Origin: Halobacteriales archaeon
GTDB taxonomy: Archaea; Halobacteriota; Halobacteria; Halobacteriales; SKSH01
Assembly (NCBI GenBank): GCA_007118075.1
Contig: SKSH01000223.1
Location: 1 to 9,243, forward strand
Direction: 5' to 3'
DNA length: 9,243 nt
The number at the start of each line of letters is the position of its first letter. Position 1 is the stretch's first letter. The translations under genes and the position numbers were made by a program. Positions 1-6,918 of the stretch are shown here, piece by piece. A model generated the notes under the pieces. That model saw only the letters and a list, made by a program, of their open reading frames with translations. It did no database searches and was not told where the DNA came from.

Positions 1-1170
1 CAACAGATCCTCGAATCCGAGGCCGATGAGGCCATCCCTGACCGCTCGCTCCAATCGGGTTCGTTCGGTCCGTTCACCGATGGTCCCGACAGGAGGATAT
101 CGCGGTTCGAGCCGGTTGAACCCGTATGCCCGACCGAAGTCATCGATCAGGTCGAGGGGATGGAGTACATCGACGCGATATGGAGGGATCGAGATGGTGT
201 ATACACCGTCATCTGCTTTTGCATCAAGCCCGGCTCGTTCGGCGAGATCGATCACCATCTCAGGTGATAGGTCGATACCGAGCACGCGTTCTATCCGATC
301 GTGGGTGACGCGCTTTTCGCGAACGGTCAGCTCCGGTCGGGTCACCACCTCATCGGCATATTCGATGGTGACCGACTCGATCGAGGCGCCTCGTGCGTCG
401 AGTGCATACGCAAGGATCACCCCCATCCGATCGATGGTCCACTGGTCGGTCCCGGTCAGTTCGACAAGCAAATCGGTCGTTCCCGTGTCCACCTCGGTGC
501 GCTTGCCGTTGATGATCGGTGGGAGGCTGAACAGGCCGATATCGTCGAAGATCGCGGGATAGGAATCATACGATGCCACCAGGTCACCATACTGCCGACC
601 GGTAGGGTGGTCGGTCACGACCTCTTCAGGCGTTAACGCCTCCTCTGCATCGAGTGGGACGAACGACACCTCATCTCCCGCGATACCGCGGTAGGTGATC
701 GAGGGGTGTTCATCGCCTACGTCGGTCCCCTTGAGCATGGCGAGGTCGTGGATACCGATGGCCCCTTTACGGCGTTGTCGACCCATGGTTCGGTGTAGCT
801 TTTCTTGGAGCTGGATTATCGATGCCAACCGGGTCTCAGACAGTTCGATACCACGGGCGATGAAACCGGTCACGTACGGTCGCTCGGCTGGGACCGATGG
901 ATCCACTTGGAAGGTCCAATCACCATCGTTGACGTTCGGGACATACACCCCACGGTCGATGCCGTACTGATAGCGTAACGACCGAGCGATACCCTCGACA
1001 CTGAGTCGGTCGAGGCGGTCCGGTGCAAACTCTAGCTCGAGCTCGCCCGCTTCGGTCTCACCCTCGAGCTCAAGGCCGAGATTGAATAGATCACTGATGA
1101 GCTCACCATCATCGACAGACCGGCCGGTTAGTTGTCTAAGCTCGTCTGGGTCGACCTCGACGGTTGGCAT
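1..1170 (-). CDS. pheT: Phenylalanyl-tRNA synthetase beta subunit, archaeal type (partial, 3' end off the left edge)
   Basis: PheT pairs with PheS in the cytosolic (alpha-beta)2 enzyme that charges tRNA-Phe; the beta chain carries the B3/B4 editing module and B5 domain. The frame reads from ATG at 1170 to the window edge without a stop, giving 390 residues, about two thirds of the usual haloarchaeal length. It begins MPTVEVDPDELRQLTGR and contains the family stretches EFAPDRLDRLSVEGIARSLR, IQLQEKLH, KGAIGIHDLAMLKG, YPAIFDDIGLFSLPPIINGK, VELTGTDQWTID and, near the edge, SIPPYRVDVLHPLDLIDD. The start is fixed by the one-base overlap with the pheS stop (TGATG read on the minus strand), which suggests translational coupling in a pheS-pheT operon. 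The B5 region lies near the left edge; the catalytic-like C-terminal module is outside the window. Recognition is from remembered family sequences, not a search. Confidence 0.95.
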   Translation of the reverse strand, partial: MPTVEVDPDELRQLTGRSVDDGELISDLFNLGLELEGETEAGELELEFAPDRLDRLSVEGIARSLRYQYGIDRGVYVPNVNDGDWTFQVDPSVPAERPYVTGFIARGIELSETRLASIIQLQEKLHRTMGRQRRKGAIGIHDLAMLKGTDVGDEHPSITYRGIAGDEVSFVPLDAEEALTPEEVVTDHPTGRQYGDLVASYDSYPAIFDDIGLFSLPPIINGKRTEVDTGTTDLLVELTGTDQWTIDRMGVILAYALDARGASIESVTIEYADEVVTRPELTVREKRVTHDRIERVLGIDLSPEMVIDLAERAGLDAKADDGVYTISIPPYRVDVLHPLDLIDDFGRAYGFNRLEPRYPPVGTIGERTERTRLERAVRDGLIGLGFEDLL

Positions 1171-2675
1171 CAGTAGATCACCTCCGCTTCACGGAGGAAA
1201 TCAAGGTCGACGAGCGTGCCATGGACATTACGGATGTCAGCTTCGCCCGTGATCAACATGGCAAGCCGTTCGAGTGCAAGCCCCCAAGCCATCACGTCTG
1301 CGTCGATCCCGAGAGGCCTGAGCATCTCATCGCGGAAAATCCCGCTGTTGCCGATCTCAATCTGCTCACCGGTCTTTGGGTGGGTCCCGAACAGTTCAAA
1401 GCTCGGTTCAGTGTAGGGATTGTAGTGTGGCTTGAACTCGAGGTCGTGGATGCCGAATTTGGCGTAGAATTCCTCGAAGGTTCCCATCAGGTCTCGTACC
1501 GAAAGCTCTTCGGCCATCACCCATCCCTCAATCTGGAAGAACTCAAGGAGGTGAGTCGGATCGAGGGTGTCGTTACGGTAGACCTTCTCGACGCTGAAAA
1601 AGCGCTGTGGCGGCTCCAATGCACCAATCGCCTCGCCTGAGAGGTATCTCGTCGTGAGTGAGGTGGTATGCCCACGAAGCGCAAGCGCCCTGGCGAAGCC
1701 CTCGTCCCACTCAGAGGCATATCCGTCTCCCTCCTCACCGACGCCTTCGAGGTGTGCAGTACGGACCCGTTCGACGAGGTCGCTGGGTAGTGAATCGATC
1801 TCAGTCGGTTCAGCCAACTCGAATCGGTCCCAGTGGGTCCTCGCCGGGTGATCCTGTGGCATGAACAGACAATCGTTGATCCAGAAGTCGGCATCGACAT
1901 GCGGCCCGGTCATCTCCCGAAAACCCATGCCGACGAGCACGTCGATCACCCGGTCAGCCACCTGCCGGAGCAGATGCCGTTTACCGGCAGGGATCGGCGC
2001 AGCATCGGCCTCGACGTTGTAGGTTCGATAGGTGATCTTCCGCCACTGCCCACCGGTGAGATGGACTGGTTCGACCTCGCCGACATCGTCACTCACCTCG
2101 ACTCCCAGCATCAGTGCGTCGACACCGTCATCGGTGAGGGTGATCGTCCGTTCGGCGGTCGTCTCCTCGGTGACCAAATCTCGATGGATGAGGGCATCGA
2201 TGATCTCTTGATCGGGTCGGTCCCCGGCGGCGATCGTCTCAAGCGCCGTTCGCTCAAGATCATCTGCTGGCGATCGTCCGGATGTAAGGCGAAGCTGCCC
2301 GGCTTCGATCTCTCCGTAGCCCTTGCGTGCGAGGTTGGCGAGAGCAATCTCGACCGCGGGACCCTCAAGGGATGCCGCAGCAATGATCTCGCCGAGGGGT
2401 TGTGGTGTTTCCTCCGCTCCCTGCTCAAGAGCGGCTCGGTACAGTCGTAGCTCTGGAAGGTCCTGTTCTCGATAGCGCTGTGCTTCATCGGTGAGGCGGT
2501 AGGTGACAGACTCATGCTCTTCGAGCTCAAGGAGCCCTGCCTCCTCGAGTGCGAAGGCCGCACCTGCGGTGGTTGCCTCGGTGAGGCCAGCTGACGCCGC
2601 TATCTCGTCAAGGGGCTGCGGCTCGCTGGCGCTTGCGGCTGACAGGACCGCGTGTTGCTCAGGTGTGAGTTGCAT
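1170..2675 (-). CDS. pheS: Phenylalanyl-tRNA synthetase alpha subunit, archaeal type
   Basis: PheS is the catalytic class II subunit that activates phenylalanine and transfers it to tRNA-Phe. The 501-residue length fits archaeal PheS. Residues 1 to about 195 are two winged-helix-like segments as in archaeal/eukaryotic alpha subunits, and the catalytic domain follows. Class II motif 1 lies near 251-279 (GFREMTGPHVDADFWI). Motif 2 lies near 357-386 (RFFSVEKVYRNDTLDPTH followed by the EFFQIEGWV stretch). Motif 3 lies near 465-474 (GLALERLAML). The phenylalanine-pocket stretch PSFELFG is at 424-430. The protein is acidic, as expected for a haloarchaeon. The ATG at 2675 is the first Met of the conserved N-terminus (MQLTPEQHAVL). 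Its TGA overlaps the pheT ATG by one base. The 217-base gap from trpS, with an oligo-T terminator, suggests a separate promoter, though none is clear. Confidence 0.96.
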   Translation of the reverse strand: MQLTPEQHAVLSAASASEPQPLDEIAASAGLTEATTAGAAFALEEAGLLELEEHESVTYRLTDEAQRYREQDLPELRLYRAALEQGAEETPQPLGEIIAAASLEGPAVEIALANLARKGYGEIEAGQLRLTSGRSPADDLERTALETIAAGDRPDQEIIDALIHRDLVTEETTAERTITLTDDGVDALMLGVEVSDDVGEVEPVHLTGGQWRKITYRTYNVEADAAPIPAGKRHLLRQVADRVIDVLVGMGFREMTGPHVDADFWINDCLFMPQDHPARTHWDRFELAEPTEIDSLPSDLVERVRTAHLEGVGEEGDGYASEWDEGFARALALRGHTTSLTTRYLSGEAIGALEPPQRFFSVEKVYRNDTLDPTHLLEFFQIEGWVMAEELSVRDLMGTFEEFYAKFGIHDLEFKPHYNPYTEPSFELFGTHPKTGEQIEIGNSGIFRDEMLRPLGIDADVMAWGLALERLAMLITGEADIRNVHGTLVDLDFLREAEVIY

Positions 2676-2892
2676 ATGGTCGTTGATGGATGTGCCTGCG
2701 TGCGGTCAGTTAGCGGTTCCGGACCGAAGTTACCGATTTCAACCACGCCCGCCGCGGTATCCCACGGTCACGAGATACACGCGAAAAAGCGTCCGAAGCC
2801 CAGCGCCGGGGCTCCTGATGCCGATACCATCGGTGGCTGGAGCGACCCGGTTCGCATTGGTATCGCTGAACTGGCCGGGGTAAAAAAGGTTG
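2676..2892. other. trpS-pheS intergenic region
   Basis: This 217-base gap must hold the trpS 3' end and the pheS promoter. Next to trpS there is an oligo-T tract (listed separately). No good TATA box lies 26 bases upstream of the pheS ATG, so pheS probably has a 5' leader. Two weak AT-rich candidates on the minus strand are TTGAAATC near 2735-2742 and CTTTTTCGC near 2782-2790. The latter sits in a small ACGC/GCGT inverted repeat (2779-2792). I see no tRNA or small ORF with recognisable content. Confidence 0.4.
2882..2887 (-). terminator. Oligo-T terminator of trpS
   Basis: On the minus strand, a run of six T residues begins five bases after the trpS TGA stop. Short oligo-T tracts without a required hairpin are the usual transcription stop signal in archaea, so this probably ends the trpS transcript and separates it from pheST. 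Confidence 0.55.
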
Positions 2893-4434
2893 TCACCGGC
2901 CGAGCTTCCGGTCGGTCATCAACTCGATATCAAGCTCGTCGAGTCGATCTTCCCACTCTGCACGTTTGGCCTGATGCTCCTCGAGGAACTCACGCATGAG
3001 CTCGGCTGCCTGTGTCTTGCAGTCCCCACAGAGGCGTTCGCCACCGACACATTCGCGATAGACGGTCTCAGCCAGTTCGTCGTCTTCACCTGCGAGGACG
3101 TACGCGTAGAGTTCGTACACGGGACAGTCATCTGCCTGACCACCGAGTTCTCGCTGGAGCGCAGCCGTCTCACGCCCACCGGTGGTTGCCTCCTCGACCT
3201 TTCTGGCGCCGACCTCTGGGTCATCGAGCAGGCTGATATGGCTCGCCTCGACGGAGGAGCTCATCTTCCCACCGGTAAGACCACTGATGAAGCGATGATA
3301 GAACGACGAGGGAGGGATGAAACCGTAGCCACCGGTCTCGAGCTCGATCGTTCTGGCCAATTGCTCAGCTTCCTCGAGCTCGAGGTCGAAACAATCGATG
3401 TGGGCATCGTAGACTCGTTTTTTCCCTTCGACCGCCTCGATGAGTGCCTCGAATGCTTGCGGCGGTGCCTTGCGGACTAGGAGTCGAACCCGTGGTTCTA
3501 GCGGCTCCTTACCGGCGTTTCGCAGCTTCTCTATCGCGCCGGCTTTGGTTTTTGGATCGTCCGTCTCGGACGCATCCAGCCATGCAGCAGCCTCGCCACA
3601 CCGTGGGGTCTCTGCGTCTTCTGCATAGATTTCTCGTGTCGAATAGGCTGTCTCGAGCAGCTCGAGCTCGTCAGAATCTGCTTCGAAGCTGGCGTATGCG
3701 CGTGTGACGCCGAAGTAGCGGGTCCTGGCGGCCAAGTCACGGGTCAATCTGACATGCGGATCCTGATCCGGACCAACCGGGATGATCGTCGGGAGTGGCC
3801 CATGGACGAGCTGGGGATAGAGGATATCAGCCGCCTGCGTGATCACACTCTGAAGGTGTGAGACATCGGTCTCACCATCGAACCCGTAGATCGACTGCAT
3901 CTCCGAGAAGTTCGCCTCGATGCCGATCTCGAAGGCGAGGTCCTGGACCTCGCGGTTCGCCGACTGTCGATACAACGTGCCGGTCTCGGGGTCGAAACCG
4001 GCTGCGAGGAACGACAGGACATAGGCCTTGGCGTACTCGTCGATCTCCTCCCATGACATCCCACGGGCGCTGTGAGCCTCGAGGTCAGCGACGAGGCCGT
4101 ACACCTCACCCCCGTGTTGTTGGTGCCAGACCAGCTCATCGAAGACCATCTTGTGTCCGACATGCGGTTCCCCGGTGGGCATGAACCCAGACAAGGCAGC
4201 GAACGGTTCATCCTTCTGCATCGCCTCGAGAACTCGGCCGTAGTCTCGATGGCCGAAGATGACACCACGCCGCATGAGGTGATGCGGCGAGGGGATCCCA
4301 TCGAATACCTCCTCGAACGGCTCGATACCGAAGTGCTCGAAGAGCTCGCGATAGTCCTCTATCGTGTCTGAGCCCCACGGATCGATGACGGGATCAGCCG
4401 TCTCGTCTGGTTGGTGGTCGTCGTCTTGTGCCAT
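2893..4434 (-). CDS. trpS: Tryptophanyl-tRNA synthetase, haloarchaeal type
   Basis: TrpRS is a class I synthetase that charges tRNA-Trp in the cytosol. The 513-residue protein has an acidic, variable head (residues 1-20), then the haloarchaeal signature DPWGSDTIEDYRELF. The HIGH-type motif is PTGEPHVGH (86-94). A conserved Rossmann-fold stretch PVGPDQDPHVRLTRDLA lies at about 219-235. The KMSKS-type loop is GGKMSSS (388-394). Between the last two is an extra segment of roughly 120 residues (about 255-375), which I recall as normal for haloarchaeal TrpRS. The C-terminal domain holds four cysteines at 437, 462, 469 and 472, spaced C-x24-C-x6-C-x2-C, close to the [4Fe-4S] site known in Thermotoga TrpRS. 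ATG at 4434 is the only start giving the full N-terminus. It is divergent from the membrane-protein gene and followed by an oligo-T terminator. Confidence 0.96.
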   Translation of the reverse strand: MAQDDDHQPDETADPVIDPWGSDTIEDYRELFEHFGIEPFEEVFDGIPSPHHLMRRGVIFGHRDYGRVLEAMQKDEPFAALSGFMPTGEPHVGHKMVFDELVWHQQHGGEVYGLVADLEAHSARGMSWEEIDEYAKAYVLSFLAAGFDPETGTLYRQSANREVQDLAFEIGIEANFSEMQSIYGFDGETDVSHLQSVITQAADILYPQLVHGPLPTIIPVGPDQDPHVRLTRDLAARTRYFGVTRAYASFEADSDELELLETAYSTREIYAEDAETPRCGEAAAWLDASETDDPKTKAGAIEKLRNAGKEPLEPRVRLLVRKAPPQAFEALIEAVEGKKRVYDAHIDCFDLELEEAEQLARTIELETGGYGFIPPSSFYHRFISGLTGGKMSSSVEASHISLLDDPEVGARKVEEATTGGRETAALQRELGGQADDCPVYELYAYVLAGEDDELAETVYRECVGGERLCGDCKTQAAELMREFLEEHQAKRAEWEDRLDELDIELMTDRKLGR

Positions 4435-4482
4435 GGGGGGTCGTGGATGTGGTATCCATCAACCCCATCGTTCGGCTCCTGC

Positions 4483-4488
4483 CTAAAG
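4483..4488 (-). promoter_or_regulatory. Candidate TATA-like element for trpS
   Basis: On the minus strand CTTTAG, within GGCTTTAGGC, lies about 50 bases upstream of the trpS ATG. With a TATA-to-start-site spacing of about 26 this would give a leader of about 25 bases. It is the most AT-rich element in the upstream region but a weak match to the archaeal TATA box. Confidence 0.3.
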
Positions 4489-4525
4489 CCATTCGAAGCG
4501 GTCCGTCGTTCATCGACCGGGGAGT

Positions 4526-4532
4526 CTTAAAT
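4526..4532 (+). promoter_or_regulatory. TATA-like box for the DUF998-type gene
   Basis: CTTAAAT is centred about 27 bases upstream of the ATG at 4556. That matches the archaeal TATA-to-transcription-start distance, so the transcript would begin at or next to the start codon and be leaderless, as is common in haloarchaea. There is no Shine-Dalgarno match before the ATG. Confidence 0.6.
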
Positions 4533-4555
4533 GCTCAGGGTTCCGAGGGACGAGC

Positions 4556-5152
4556 ATGGACCTGCTGAGAGGGTTGGACAACGTCTCCATCGAGGCGATC
4601 GGCCACGTTGTCGGATTGTTCGCTGTTTTCGTCGGCATAGCAGGGTTGATGCTCTCGATTGGCCTGGCAGATGGATTCTCTATCACGGCTGACTCGCTTT
4701 CATCGTTGGGTACGCCTGAGCACGGTGTGGCATTTCTGTTCAACGGGACGATGATCATCACCGGTACACTCGCGACGGTCTTCTTTGCGACGCTGATTAA
4801 CCGATTCAGCCATCAGGCTCAACGCATCGGAACCACGATCATGATGATCGCCTCGATATCACTCGCAGCAATCGGGGTCTTCCCCACCGACCATGTGCTG
4901 CACGTTCCGGTCGCCGTGCTCTTTTTCGTCGGTATCTCCGTTGGTATTCTTATCACCGCCTACGGTGACCAACAAGCCGGCCGTCACAAACGAGCACGAG
5001 TCGCACTCAATCTGATCCTCCTCCATGTGGTCGCCTGGATCTTCGGGGTTGTCACGCTCGACGGGATTGCACTCCCTGAACTGGTCGGTGCGTTGATCTA
5101 CGCCATCTGGGTGATGCTGCTCGTCGTCCAACGCGGGCGAGATATTCCCTAG
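4556..5152 (+). CDS. DUF998-type six-helix membrane protein of unknown function
   Basis: This 198-residue protein resembles the DUF998 family of archaeal and bacterial integral membrane proteins, whose function is not established. Six hydrophobic segments are visible at about 15-38, 57-80, 91-109, 116-137, 148-168 and 173-191. Family-like features are the SLSSLGTPEHGVAFLFNG stretch between helices 1 and 2 and GVFPTDH followed by VLFF after helix 3. Short basic loops (for example GRHKRAR at 142-148) separate the helices. No cleavable signal peptide or enzymatic motif is evident. It sits between trpS and endA on the opposite strand, starts from a likely leaderless promoter, and ends 7 bases before the endA stop in convergent orientation. 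The family call is from pattern memory; the neighbours give no hint of function. Confidence 0.8.
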   Translation: MDLLRGLDNVSIEAIGHVVGLFAVFVGIAGLMLSIGLADGFSITADSLSSLGTPEHGVAFLFNGTMIITGTLATVFFATLINRFSHQAQRIGTTIMMIASISLAAIGVFPTDHVLHVPVAVLFFVGISVGILITAYGDQQAGRHKRARVALNLILLHVVAWIFGVVTLDGIALPELVGALIYAIWVMLLVVQRGRDIP

Positions 5153-5185
5153 ACGAAGTTCACGGCCGTTTCCGTTCAACTTCGT
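5153..5185. terminator. Hairpin at the convergent DUF998/endA 3' ends
   Basis: An exact 8-base inverted repeat, ACGAAGTT (5153-5160) against AACTTCGT (5178-5185), encloses a second exact 4-base pair, ACGG (5162-5165) against CCGT (5172-5175), leaving a 6-base loop. It covers the whole 7-base gap between the two stop codons and the last codons of endA. A structure usable from both strands fits a bidirectional terminator or an RNA-stabilising 3' end. There is no long T tract, so the terminator role is inferred. Confidence 0.45.
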
Positions 5186-6140
5186 ACCAGTCGAGCTCCG
5201 TACCATCAACGGCGGCGATGACATGACGCTTTCTGACACCACCAGCCAATCTGACCGCACGTGAGAGGATTCGCGGTGTGAACGTCGCCTCACCATCGAC
5301 GACCTCGACGAGGTACGAAGAATGGCCTGGATCGGAGGCGTCCGCAACGTCGGTATATACGCGGAAGTCAGCACCGAATTTCAATCCGGAGCGTGGGACA
5401 CACCCGTGATCTCGAAGCGCCCGGTATACCACGGCTTGCTTCTCGTCTTCTGGAGAAGGACAATCGGCCACATCGAGGAGGTCCATTTCATCGAGATACC
5501 AGGCTTCGAGCGCATTCAACAGGATACTTGATTCCCCAAGGTCGCTGCCGAAGAATCCGGGACTGACCATCATATCGGATGGCTCTCTCACGAGCACCCG
5601 TTGGCCGACCCGACGGCCCTTCGATGGTAACCAGTGGTCGATCGAGGTCGATCCTCGAGGGGTGAACGGTTCGATATCGATGTATGTGAGTTCACCTTCG
5701 TCGTCAGCCACCGCTAGTGTCATCGAAACGATCGACGGGAGATGGACCACAGTTGCCTCGTTGACCACATTCATTCGGTGAGCTACTTCATCGCTCGTCG
5801 GAGCGGCTCCTCGTGGTCTCACCAGGAAGTCAACTTTGGTCACCGTCGGTGACTCTCCCGGTTCATAAGCCGTCGATAAGTAATACCCTCGAGACCGCAG
5901 ATCGCGGTACACCAACCACCGATCGATTGCCAAAGAATCCGGAGGTGCGGAGAGGAATGTTTCGAACCCCATTCCATCGACCGATGTAAGTTCATCGCGC
6001 TCAAGCAGGTATGCTGCTTCGGCCCATGAAACCTTAAGGCGGCCGTCGGTGGCCATCCGCCCAACCCCATTGGATTGGTATAGCTGATGATCGGCGTCGC
6101 CATCGAGCCAGATGGCGCCCGCCTCAAGCGATCCATTCAT
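5160..6140 (-). CDS. endA: tRNA-splicing endonuclease, two-repeat haloarchaeal type
   Basis: EndA cuts tRNA precursors at the bulge-helix-bulge motif to release introns. From ATG at 6140 the protein has 326 residues, close to the tandem-repeat (homodimeric) EndA of haloarchaea. The N-terminal repeat (about 1-165) is degenerate, keeping WLVYRDLRSRGYYL-like structure without the catalytic set. The C-terminal repeat (about 230-326) has KFGADFRVY, GHSSYLVEVVDG and RAVRLAGGVRK, placing the expected catalytic triad at Tyr262, His273 and Lys304. The open frame continues upstream to 6374. I chose 6140 because MNGSLEAGAIWL resembles the family N-terminus, a TATA-like box lies 26 bases upstream, and the longer version would overlap the divergent lipA start. 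Its stop is 7 bases from the convergent membrane-protein gene. Confidence 0.93.
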   Translation of the reverse strand: MNGSLEAGAIWLDGDADHQLYQSNGVGRMATDGRLKVSWAEAAYLLERDELTSVDGMGFETFLSAPPDSLAIDRWLVYRDLRSRGYYLSTAYEPGESPTVTKVDFLVRPRGAAPTSDEVAHRMNVVNEATVVHLPSIVSMTLAVADDEGELTYIDIEPFTPRGSTSIDHWLPSKGRRVGQRVLVREPSDMMVSPGFFGSDLGESSILLNALEAWYLDEMDLLDVADCPSPEDEKQAVVYRALRDHGCVPRSGLKFGADFRVYTDVADASDPGHSSYLVEVVDGEATFTPRILSRAVRLAGGVRKRHVIAAVDGTELDWYEVERKRP

Positions 6141-6163
6141 GGGAAGTTCTGCGGTCCCATCGG

Positions 6164-6169
6164 GTATAC
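6164..6169 (-). promoter_or_regulatory. TATA-like box for endA
   Basis: GTATAC, inside the palindrome GGTATACC, is centred about 26 bases upstream of the endA ATG at 6140 on the minus strand. This is the spacing for a leaderless archaeal transcript and supports the 6140 start over the upstream ATG at 6374. A run of six A residues on the same strand (6179-6184) lies just upstream. Confidence 0.5.
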
Positions 6170-6266
6170 CGTCCACGGTTTTTTCATCGTGATCGAACGG
6201 CGGATACCTGACCAGCCGGAAATCGATATCAGATTCGGGTCGAACTGGCGACTCTTGGATGTACAC

Positions 6267-6276
6267 ACTTTTGATT
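6267..6276 (+). promoter_or_regulatory. TATA-like box for lipA
   Basis: ACTTTTGATT is the AT-rich element of this stretch and is centred about 27 bases upstream of ATG at 6298 (24 from the adjacent ATG at 6295). This predicts a leaderless lipA transcript and argues against the earlier in-frame ATG at 6259, which lies upstream of the box. Confidence 0.45.
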
Positions 6277-6297
6277 GTGCCGACACCATCTCCGATG

Positions 6298-6912
6298 ATG
6301 AGCAGCGCCCGAAAGCCAGAGTGGCTCCGCATGGAACCACCAGCTGGCCGGGAGTTCGCTTCGATCAGACGCACCCTCAGAGAGCATGGTCTTTACACGG
6401 TCTGTGAGGAGGCAAGCTGTCCCAACATGGGTGAGTGTTGGAGTGGGAGTGATGGTACCCCAGGGACCGCGACCTTCATGATTATGGGCGATACCTGCAC
6501 ACGCACCTGTGGATTCTGTGATGTCGCGACCGGAGGCGGCGATCCACTCGACGAGGATGAGCCAACAAACGTCGCGAGCGCCGTGGCAGAGATCGGTCTC
6601 GACTATGTTGTCATCACCTCTGTCGATCGAGACGACCTTCCCGATCAGGGATCGGGTCACTTCGCTGAGACGATCCGATCGGTTCGCGATGCCCACCCAG
6701 ACGTCTTGATCGAGGTTTTGATCCCAGATTTCCGGGGTGAGGACGAACTCATCGACCATATCATCGATGCTCGCCCGGATGTCATCGCCCACAACGTCGA
6801 AACAGTCAATCGGCTCCAGTCGACCGTCCGCGATCCTCGGGCAGGATATCAACAGAGCCTCGGTGTACTCGAACGGGTGAAGAACCAATCGGATATCCAC
6901 ACCAAATCGAGC
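6298..6912 (+). CDS. lipA: Lipoyl synthase, haloarchaeal type, 5' two thirds only (cut at the junction)
   Basis: LipA is a radical SAM enzyme that inserts two sulfur atoms into protein-bound octanoate to make the lipoyl cofactor of 2-oxoacid dehydrogenases and the glycine cleavage system. From Met at 6298, 205 residues match the family. RKPEWLRMEPPAGREF leads to the auxiliary-cluster motif C36-x4-C41-x5-C47 (CEEASCPNMGEC). The radical SAM cysteines are C67-x3-C71-x2-C74 (CTRTCGFC). Then come TSVDRDDLPDQGSGHF, VLIPDFRG and PDVIAHNVETV. The family sequence should continue after HTKSS with an IMLGxGE-like stretch and about 100 more residues, including the C-terminal RSSY-type serine that ligates the auxiliary cluster. 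Instead it changes to TopA with no stop. The protein is therefore incomplete and unlikely to work. Starts at 6295 or 6259 are also in frame; the TATA-like spacing favours 6295/6298. Confidence 0.93.
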
Positions 6913-6918
6913 AACATC
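6901..6918 (+). other. Chimeric junction between archaeal lipA and bacterial topA
   Basis: The frame reads Thr-Lys-Ser-Ser-Asn-Ile. Up to the second Ser it is LipA, whose family reads T-K-S-[GS]-[LI]-M. From Asn-Ile on it fits bacterial TopA just after its active-site motif, which reads Y-x-R-T-D-S-x-N. Both families have Thr-x-Ser here in the same phase, so the breakpoint can only be placed within the Thr/Ser codons at about 6901-6912, consistent with a few bases of microhomology. Upstream genes are archaeal and downstream genes bacterial. Confidence 0.85.

Noticed and set aside
1030..1080. Repetitive CTCGAG/GAGCTC sequence that looks like a simple repeat
   Set aside because: It arises from Glu-Leu-rich coding (GAG and CTC codons) in PheT and is not a real repeat array.
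1164..1640. Plus-strand open frame opposite the pheS 3' end
   Set aside because: Antisense shadow of pheS with no family resemblance; pheS is unambiguous.
1833..2450. Plus-strand open frame of 205 codons opposite pheS
   Set aside because: Antisense shadow; no promoter or recognisable protein features.
2890..3480. Plus-strand open frame of 196 codons opposite trpS
   Set aside because: Antisense shadow of the TrpRS C-terminus, which is clearly coding on the minus strand.
6141..6374. N-terminal extension of endA to the ATG at 6374
   Set aside because: It would overlap the divergent lipA start, has no EndA-like sequence, and lies upstream of the TATA-like box placed 26 bases before the 6140 start.
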